Shown: one piece after another, positions 22,581 through 27,372 of the stretch
Layout of the letters: every line of letters begins with the position of its first letter
Numbering within the stretch: position 1 is the first letter of the stretch
Assembly: GCA_902465265.1 (NCBI GenBank)
Contig: CABQMF010000023.1
Location: 1-27,372 of the forward strand
Direction: 5' to 3'
Length of the DNA stretch: 27,372 nucleotides
Source of the DNA: an uncultured Collinsella sp.
Lineage (GTDB): Bacteria > Actinomycetota > Coriobacteriia > Coriobacteriales > Coriobacteriaceae
The notes under the pieces: generated by a model
What the model was told of the DNA's origin: nothing
The model's database searches: none
The model's input: only the letters and a program-made list of their open reading frames with translations
Translations under genes and position numbers: made by a program

Positions 22581-23651
22581 ATGTCCGACAATATGCAGCC
22601 TACTGACGAGGTTTTGGACGACGAGGTTCTCGATGAGGTCGAGGATACCGATTCGCTTGACGAGGTCGAGGAATTCGACCCGTTTGAGGGTATGAGCGAC
22701 GAGGAGCTCGATGCCCTATGTGACGAGGACGAGACGTCTCTGGGCTTTGGCGATGTGGAGCCCGGTTTTCGCAGCGGCTTTGTGGCCCTGGTCGGTCGTC
22801 CCAACGCCGGTAAGTCCACGCTGCTCAACGCCTGCTATGGCAAAAAGGTCGCCATTACCTCTCCGGTGGCCCAGACGACTCGCCGCCGCATGCGCGCTGT
22901 GGTTAACCGCCCCGGCTATCAGCTGGTCTTTGTCGATACCCCGGGTATTCATAAGCCCAAGGACGGTCTGGGCTCCGAGCTCAACAAAAGTGCCCTGTTC
23001 GAGCTCAACGACGTTGACGTCGTCGCGTTTTTGATTGATGCCACCAAGCCCATCGGCAGGGGAGACGCCTGGGTTGCCGAGCGCGTCAGATGCGCCCGTT
23101 GCAAGAAAGTCCTGGTGCTCACCAAGGCCGACGAGGCCGACCCCGCGCAGGTCATGGAGCAGCTTAAGGCAGCGCATGAGCTTATGGAATACGACGACGA
23201 GATCGTGACCTCGTCGGTGAAGAACTTCAACGTCGACGCCTTCATCGAGACCGTTGCCCACTTTTTGCCCGAGGGCCCGCGTTGGTTCCCCGAAGACATG
23301 GGTACCGATGCTTCCGACGAGACGCTTGTTGCCGAGTTTGTGCGCGAGAAGGTCTTGCGCCGCACCCGCGACGAGATCCCGCACTCCGTTGGCGTGATCT
23401 GCGATGCGCTCGAGCAGACCAAGAAGGTGCTGCGCGTGCGCGCCACCATTTACGTCGAGCGCGAGGGTCAAAAGGGCATCATCATCGGCAAGGGCGGCGA
23501 GATGATCAAGCATATCGGTATCGACGCCCGTCGCGATCTTGAGCGCATCTTTGGCACGCAGGTCTTTTTGGAGCTGGACGTGAAGGTCAAGGCCGGCTGG
23601 CGTGACGACGAGGCCCAGATTCGCCGCTTTGGCTACAACGCCGAGGACTAA
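22581..23651 (+). CDS. era: GTPase Era with a long acidic N-terminal extension
   Basis: A 356-residue ribosome-assembly GTPase that binds the 3' end of 16S rRNA. The GTPase domain begins near residue 66 with G1 GRPNAGKS (72-79), then QTTRRR, DTPGIHKPKDGLG and TKAD. The C-terminal KH domain has IIIGKGGEMIKHIG near residue 300. Family members are usually about 300 residues; the surplus is an N-terminal stretch in which 27 of the first 60 residues are Asp or Glu and none is Lys or Arg. The ATG at 22581 follows AAAGGGA (22567-22573) at good spacing, and no internal start has a well-placed ribosome binding site, so the extension is probably made. Confidence 0.94.
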   Translation: MSDNMQPTDEVLDDEVLDEVEDTDSLDEVEEFDPFEGMSDEELDALCDEDETSLGFGDVEPGFRSGFVALVGRPNAGKSTLLNACYGKKVAITSPVAQTTRRRMRAVVNRPGYQLVFVDTPGIHKPKDGLGSELNKSALFELNDVDVVAFLIDATKPIGRGDAWVAERVRCARCKKVLVLTKADEADPAQVMEQLKAAHELMEYDDEIVTSSVKNFNVDAFIETVAHFLPEGPRWFPEDMGTDASDETLVAEFVREKVLRRTRDEIPHSVGVICDALEQTKKVLRVRATIYVEREGQKGIIIGKGGEMIKHIGIDARRDLERIFGTQVFLELDVKVKAGWRDDEAQIRRFGYNAED

Positions 23652-23666
23652 GGGCGCGCGGCGCGC

Positions 23667-24416
23667 ATGGCAGGTTCTCGCACATATCGCACGAAAGTGC
23701 TCGTCCTCGACAAGACCAAGCTCAAGGAAACCGATCTGATCTTGACGATGCTTGACGAGCGAGGCCGCCAGGTGCGTGCCGTGGCAAAGGGCGCGCGCAA
23801 GCCTGGCGGTCGCTTGGCGGCGCGCTGCGAGCTGTTCTGCACGGTGGATATGCTGCTCGCGCACGGACGCTCGCTCGACATCGTGTCGCAGGCCGAGTTG
23901 TTGGAGGCTCCCCTTGGCGCCGCCCCCGATTACGAGACGACCTGTGCGGCGAGTGCGATCGTCGAGGTCGCGCGCGTATGTTCGTTTGAGGATGCCGAGG
24001 ATCCATTTACCTTTGCCATTTCCTCGCGCGCTTTGGAACTTGTGGGCGGCGGCCTCGATGCGGCACACATGGACCTCCTGGTAGCCGCCTTTGTCTTTAA
24101 GCTGCTGTCGCATATCGGGTATCGCCCCGATTTTTCTGCCTGTGTTTCGTGTGGCGACCCTATGCTGTCGTATTTTTCGCCCCAGGCCGGCGGGCTCATG
24201 TGCGGGTCGTGCGCGTCGAGCGTTCCCGGCGCCGAGCTCGTGTCGACCGGCGAGGTCGCCTGGCTGCGCGCCCTTATGGGCATGACCTTCGACGAGCTTA
24301 TGGATCAAAAGATCGACCCGCATACTGCGGCGTTTTTGCTCGGGCTTTCGCATGTCTGGGCGGCAACGCATACCGATCAGCGACTCCGTGCGATGGAATT
24401 CATGTTGGGTCGGTGA
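23667..24416 (+). CDS. recO: DNA repair protein RecO
   Basis: A 249-residue recombination mediator that, with RecR, loads RecA on SSB-coated DNA in the RecF pathway. The N-terminal OB fold is seen in TKVLVLDKTKLKETDLILTML and the basic VRAVAKGARKPGGRL. A zinc finger is formed by Cys159/Cys162 (CVSCGD) and Cys179/Cys182 (CGSC). The ATG at 23667 is 15 bases after the era stop; no normal ribosome binding site is visible and a 13-base palindrome of GC steps (23654-23666) fills the site, so translation may depend on era. Position after era is conserved in Firmicutes. Confidence 0.92.
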   Translation: MAGSRTYRTKVLVLDKTKLKETDLILTMLDERGRQVRAVAKGARKPGGRLAARCELFCTVDMLLAHGRSLDIVSQAELLEAPLGAAPDYETTCAASAIVEVARVCSFEDAEDPFTFAISSRALELVGGGLDAAHMDLLVAAFVFKLLSHIGYRPDFSACVSCGDPMLSYFSPQAGGLMCGSCASSVPGAELVSTGEVAWLRALMGMTFDELMDQKIDPHTAAFLLGLSHVWAATHTDQRLRAMEFMLGR

Positions 24417-24440
24417 TGATGCGCAGACACAGGCTGCTTG

Positions 24441-24449
24441 TGGTAACAT
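24441..24449 (+). promoter_or_regulatory. Extended -10 promoter of rpsO
   Basis: TGGTAACAT matches TGn-TAnnnT and has no good -35. Transcription would start near 24456, leaving a leader of roughly 99 bases before the rpsO ATG. Confidence 0.5.
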
Positions 24450-24494
24450 ACCGACCTGTTGGTACCTCGACCTTGGTTGCTCGCTCCACCGGCG

Positions 24495-24534
24495 GCTTCC
24501 CAGTCCGAGGCGAATCGAGTCGCCCGCGGGCGAC
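24495..24534 (+). promoter_or_regulatory. Structured rpsO leader, possible S15 autoregulation site
   Basis: Three competing hairpins are visible: GCTTC(24495-24499)/GAGGC(24507-24511); GGCGA(24509-24513)/TCGCC(24520-24524); and GTCGCC(24519-24524)/GGCGAC(24529-24534). The last lies nine bases before the ribosome binding site. S15 represses its own mRNA through such folds in several bacteria; here this is inference. Confidence 0.4.
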
Positions 24535-24554
24535 GTAAAACGAAAGGTGAAACA

Positions 24555-24833
24555 ATGACTGTTTCCAAAGAGCGCAAGGCGGAGCTGACTGCCCAGTTCG
24601 GTAACACCCCGGTCGACACCGGTAACCCCAAGGTTCAGGTTGCCATCCTGTCCGAGCGCATCAAGGAGCTGACCGAGCACATGAAGTCCCACCAGAAGGA
24701 CTTTCACACCCGTCGTGGCCTGCTCATGCTCGTCGGTCGCCGTCGTCGTCTTCTCTCCTACATCAAGAAGAACGACATCGTCGAGTACCGTGAGCTCATT
24801 AAGGCTCTGGGCATCCGCGACAACATCCAGTAA
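24555..24833 (+). CDS. rpsO: 30S ribosomal protein S15
   Basis: A 92-residue primary 16S rRNA-binding protein; the family is usually 89 residues. The landmarks TGNPKVQVAILSERI, LTEHMKSHQKDFHTRRGL and LVGRRRRLLSYIKK are present, with the conserved His and Asp pair that contacts the central-domain junction of 16S rRNA. The ATG at 24555 follows AAAGGTGA (24543-24550). The gene has its own promoter and terminator and lies before pnp, a pairing conserved across most bacteria. Confidence 0.96.
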   Translation: MTVSKERKAELTAQFGNTPVDTGNPKVQVAILSERIKELTEHMKSHQKDFHTRRGLLMLVGRRRRLLSYIKKNDIVEYRELIKALGIRDNIQ

Positions 24834-24848
24834 GGATTTGTACATGCT

Positions 24849-24880
24849 AAGAGCGTCCTGCACAGCGGGGCGCTCTTTTT
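24849..24880 (+). terminator. Intrinsic terminator between rpsO and pnp
   Basis: AGAGCGTCC (24850-24858) pairs with GGGCGCTCT (24868-24876) through 9 bp with one G.U, and five T close the stem and follow it. Some read-through into pnp is likely, because no clear pnp promoter is visible downstream. Confidence 0.85.
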
Positions 24881-24887
24881 GTGTAAG

Positions 24888-24970
24888 GGCGTGAATAATC
24901 ACGCTCTGAAGCGTGGCGGGGGCAGGGGGCCCGCGTCACATGAGAAGCCCGCAGGCAAGGGGCCTGTGGG
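24888..24970 (+). promoter_or_regulatory. Structured leader of pnp
   Basis: Three hairpins lie in a row: GCGTGA/TCACGC (24889-24904), a GC-rich bulged stem from GTGGCGGG (24913-24920) to CCCGCGTCAC (24930-24939), and CCCGCAGGC(24948-24956)/GCCTGTGGG(24962-24970), the last ending just before the ribosome binding site AAAGGAGA. PNPase controls its own mRNA through a leader stem in E. coli; a similar role here is possible. Confidence 0.4.
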
Positions 24971-24983
24971 GTAAAGGAGAACA

Positions 24984-27230
24984 ATGACACTCGTATCCAA
25001 GACCTTTGAGCTGTACGGCAAGACCTACACCTTTGAGTCCGGCGAGCTTGCCAAGCAGGCCACCGGTGCCTGTCTGGTCAAGCAGGGCGACACCACGATG
25101 CTCGACACCGTGGTTGTCTCCAAGGAGCGTAAGAACTACGACTTCTTCCCGCTGACCGTCGACTTCAACGAGAAGATGTACGCCGCCGGCCGCATCCCGG
25201 GTGGTTACCTTAAGCGTGAGGGCCGTCCCAGCGAGAAGGCCACGCTCACGGCCCGTATGATCGACCGCCCGATCCGCCCGAGCTTCCCGGACGGCTTCCG
25301 CAACGAGGTGCACATCGTCGCTACTTCGCTCGTCGCCGACCAGGTCAACCCCTTCGACGTCATCAACGTCATGGGTGCTTCTCTGGCCATGACGCTCGGC
25401 GGCGTGCCCTTCGAGGGCCCGCTTGCCTGCGTGCGCATCGGCCGCAACGTGGAGACCGGCGAGTTTATCGTCAACCCCACCTATGAGGAGCGCGAGAACT
25501 CCGATCTGGACCTGGAGCTGGGCGGCTCTGCCGACTTCATCTCGATGGTCGAGGCCGGCGCCGAGGAGATCTCCGAGGACGACATACTCGCCGCCATGAA
25601 GTTTGGCCAGGAGGCTCTCGCTGCCTTCTGCCAGGCTCAGGACGAGTTCGTCGCCGAGTGGGAGCAGGTCAACGGCGCCATCGTCAAGAAGGAGTATCCG
25701 CTCGACCAGCCCGTCGAGGAGGTCCAGGAGCGCATCTTTGCCCACTACGACGAGATGGCTGCTGCTCTGCGCGACGCTGACAAGCTCTCCCGTATCGGCA
25801 AGGTCGAGGCTCTGAAGGAGTCCATCCGTGCCGAGTTCACCGAGGAGGAGCAGGCCGCTTGGGAGCGCGAGATCCCCGTGGCGCTCAAGAAGCTCGAGAA
25901 GAAGGCCATGCGCACCATGGTCGTCGAGACCGGCGAGCGCGTCGACGGCCGTGCTGCCGACGAGATTCGTCCCATCATGGTGAAGGACAACTACTTGCCG
26001 CTCGTTCACGGCTCCGGCCTGTTCCAGCGCGGCCAGACCCAGGTGCTCTCCGTCCTGTCGCTCGGCATGCTCAACGAGGGCCAGCGTCTGGATACCATCG
26101 AGCCCACCGAGGGCAAGCGCTACATGCACCACTACAACTTCCCGCCGTTCTGCACCGGCGAGACCGGCCGCATGGGCAGCCCCAAGCGCCGCGAGATCGG
26201 TCATGGCAACCTGGCCGAGCGTGCTCTGCTTCCGGTGCTTCCCGACGAGAACGAGTTCCCCTACGCCATCCGCGTCGTCTCCGAGGTCATGGAGTCCAAC
26301 GGCTCCTCTTCGATGGCTTCGACCTGCGGCTCCACGCTCGCCCTTATGGACGGCGGCGTGCCCATTAAGCGCCCGGTCTCCGGTATCGCCATGGGCCTGA
26401 TCCAGGAGGAGGGCAAGACCGTGGTCCTGTCCGATATCCAGGGTCTCGAGGACTTCCTGGGCGACATGGACTTTAAGGTCACCGGCACCACTAAGGGCAT
26501 CACCGCCCTGCAGATGGACAACAAGGCCACCGGTCTTACCTTCGACATCCTGGCCCGCGCCCTGCAGCAGGCCAAGGAGGGTCGCGCCTTCATTCTGCAG
26601 AAGATGCTCGATGTGATTCCCGAGCCGCGCCGCACCACGCGCAGCACCGCTCCGCGCATTGTCTCCATCCAGGTTCCGACCGACAAGATCCGCGACGTCA
26701 TCGGCTCCGGCGGCAAGGTCATCCGCGGTATCCAGGACGAGACCGGCGCTTCGGTTGACATCCAGGAGGACGGCACCGTTTTTGTCGGCGGCACCGGTGA
26801 GTCCGTCGACCAGGCTGTCGAGCGCATCAAGCTCATCATCAAGGTTCCCGAGCCGGGCGAGGAGTACACCGGTCGCGTGGTCTCCATCCAGCCCTTTGGC
26901 GCCTTCGTCAACCTGCTGCCCGGTAAGGACGGCCTGCTGCACATTTCCCGCGTCGCCAAGGGCCGCGTGGAGAAGGTCGAGGATGTCCTCAACGTGGGCG
27001 ATGAGGTCAAGGTCGTCGTCATCGAGGTTGACGACCGCGGTAAGATTTCGCTCGACCGTCTTGACAAGCCCGAGGCCCCGGCTCGCGCCGAGGGTGCCTC
27101 CGAGGGCGACGGCGAGCACTTCCAGCGTCGTGAGCGTCCGCGTCGCGAGCGCTCCGAGCGCAGCGATCGTCCGCGCCGTCCCGGTGACAACGGAGGCCGC
27201 AAGCCCCGCCGTCACCACGACGCCGAGTAA
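24984..27230 (+). CDS. pnp: Polyribonucleotide nucleotidyltransferase (PNPase)
   Basis: A 748-residue phosphorolytic 3'-to-5' exoribonuclease and RNA polymerase, central to RNA decay. Order of parts: RNase PH domain 1 (about residues 1-220), a helical linker, RNase PH domain 2 (about 310-550, with GSSSMASTCGSTLALMDGG and the catalytic acidic residues), a KH domain from about 562 (IRDVIGSGGKVIRGI), and an S1 domain at about 625-695 (GRVVSIQPFGAFVNLLPGKD). The tail after 697 is rich in Arg, Glu and Asp and looks disordered, as in many actinobacterial PNPases. The ATG at 24984 has AAAGGAGA at ideal spacing. Confidence 0.97.
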   Translation: MTLVSKTFELYGKTYTFESGELAKQATGACLVKQGDTTMLDTVVVSKERKNYDFFPLTVDFNEKMYAAGRIPGGYLKREGRPSEKATLTARMIDRPIRPSFPDGFRNEVHIVATSLVADQVNPFDVINVMGASLAMTLGGVPFEGPLACVRIGRNVETGEFIVNPTYEERENSDLDLELGGSADFISMVEAGAEEISEDDILAAMKFGQEALAAFCQAQDEFVAEWEQVNGAIVKKEYPLDQPVEEVQERIFAHYDEMAAALRDADKLSRIGKVEALKESIRAEFTEEEQAAWEREIPVALKKLEKKAMRTMVVETGERVDGRAADEIRPIMVKDNYLPLVHGSGLFQRGQTQVLSVLSLGMLNEGQRLDTIEPTEGKRYMHHYNFPPFCTGETGRMGSPKRREIGHGNLAERALLPVLPDENEFPYAIRVVSEVMESNGSSSMASTCGSTLALMDGGVPIKRPVSGIAMGLIQEEGKTVVLSDIQGLEDFLGDMDFKVTGTTKGITALQMDNKATGLTFDILARALQQAKEGRAFILQKMLDVIPEPRRTTRSTAPRIVSIQVPTDKIRDVIGSGGKVIRGIQDETGASVDIQEDGTVFVGGTGESVDQAVERIKLIIKVPEPGEEYTGRVVSIQPFGAFVNLLPGKDGLLHISRVAKGRVEKVEDVLNVGDEVKVVVIEVDDRGKISLDRLDKPEAPARAEGASEGDGEHFQRRERPRRERSERSDRPRRPGDNGGRKPRRHHDAE

Positions 27231-27253
27231 CAGCTACACATAAGCAGCTCAAC

Positions 27254-27284
27254 AAGGGCGACTCCGGACAGGGGTCGCCCTTTT
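27254..27284 (+). terminator. Intrinsic terminator after pnp
   Basis: AAGGGCGACTCC (27254-27265) pairs with GGGGTCGCCCTT (27271-27282) through 12 bp with one G.U, over loop GGACA, with a run of four T at 27281-27284. Confidence 0.93.
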
Positions 27285-27307
27285 GCTTGCGCCCGGGAGG
27301 GCCGCAT

Positions 27308-27355
27308 ATGAAGTTTCCTGCTCTACAGTCCTGCGCAAGACGGAAAGCACATTAA
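27308..27355 (+). other. Possible 15-codon leader peptide ORF
   Basis: ATG at 27308 is preceded by GGGAGG (27295-27300) at ideal seven-base spacing and runs for 15 codons (MKFPALQSCARRKAH) to TAA at 27353-27355. The stop lies in the loop of the hairpin at 27334-27370. It may be a leader peptide for a gene beyond the window, or chance; there is no other evidence of translation. Confidence 0.3.
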
Positions 27356-27370
27356 GTGCTTTCCTTTGCG
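27334..27370 (+). other. Long hairpin at the window end
   Basis: GGAAAGCAC (27342-27350) pairs perfectly with GTGCTTTCC (27356-27364) over loop ATTAA; CGCAA (27334-27338) and TTGCG (27366-27370) extend it past a small internal loop. There is no proper T-run on either strand within the window, so a terminator or an attenuator element of a downstream gene are both open. Confidence 0.5.
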
Positions 27371-27372
27371 TG

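Noticed and set aside
24352..24558. A 68-codon frame between recO and rpsO
   Set aside because: It crosses the recO end, the rpsO promoter and its leader; the translation has no family character.
22716..24902. A 728-codon frame on the minus strand over era, recO and rpsO
   Set aside because: It lies opposite three convincing genes and has a low-complexity His/Gly/Leu/Val composition typical of the antisense of GC-rich genes. No family features or ribosome binding site were found.
24936..27218. A 760-codon frame on the minus strand opposite pnp
   Set aside because: It mirrors pnp codon for codon and is very rich in Gly, Leu, Asp, Val and Ala, an antisense artefact of strong GC bias at third positions.
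1..27372. CRISPR arrays, tRNA or rRNA genes, insertion sequences, attachment sites
   Set aside because: I read for regularly spaced repeats, cloverleaf ends, transposase motifs and flanking repeats and saw none. All coding is core housekeeping type.

Overview
The window is about 27.4 kb of GC-rich bacterial DNA in which every gene I can support, 27 protein-coding genes, lies on the + strand. It looks like an anaerobic actinobacterium of the class Coriobacteriia, most likely Collinsella or a close relative. Three things point there: an actinobacterial integration host factor next to gmk and rpoZ, an anaerobe-type (class 1B) dihydroorotate dehydrogenase with its PyrK partner, and a high-GC genome with a gene order otherwise typical of Firmicutes. 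The genus is inferred from gene content and protein character, not from a database search. I see no rRNA, tRNA, CRISPR array, insertion sequence or prophage gene. This is core chromosome.

Layout. (1) 1-5505 is a pyrimidine operon, pyrR-pyrB-pyrC-pyrK-pyrD-pyrF, behind a leader that folds as a PyrR-type transcription attenuator. carAB and pyrE are absent here. (2) 5744-8154 holds mihF-gmk-rpoZ-thiI, with an extended -10 promoter in front and a strong terminator behind. (3) 8369-12423 holds comEA-comEC (DNA uptake) and holA (clamp-loader delta subunit), then rpsT (12557-12823) with its own promoter and terminator. (4) 12920-17014 holds lepA-dusB-hemW; lepA is probably translated from a leaderless mRNA. 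(5) 17073-19406 holds two DnaJ-family genes. The first is an unusual J protein whose C-terminal substrate-binding part is replaced by membrane segments; the second is a complete DnaJ. (6) 19416-24416 is a tightly packed run, mtaB-phoH-ybeY-dgkA-era-recO, serving tRNA modification, rRNA maturation, lipid recycling and recombination repair. (7) 24555-27230 holds rpsO and pnp, each behind a structured leader and followed by an intrinsic terminator. A 15-codon reading frame with a good ribosome binding site and a hairpin closes the window.

The genes fall into connected tasks: making UMP (pyr), GMP kinase and the transcription accessory factors omega and mIHF, ribosome assembly and translation (rpsT, lepA, ybeY, era, rpsO), RNA modification and decay (thiI, dusB, mtaB, pnp), chaperones, and DNA uptake and repair. 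The order from comEA to recO closely follows the Firmicutes order as I remember it for Bacillus subtilis, but hrcA-grpE-dnaK is missing between hemW and the dnaJ genes.

The points most worth following up are the membrane-anchored J protein, the complete set of mutually exclusive hairpins in the pyr leader, the 60-residue all-acidic N-terminal extension of Era, and the leaderless lepA. There is no gene-free stretch longer than 300 bases.
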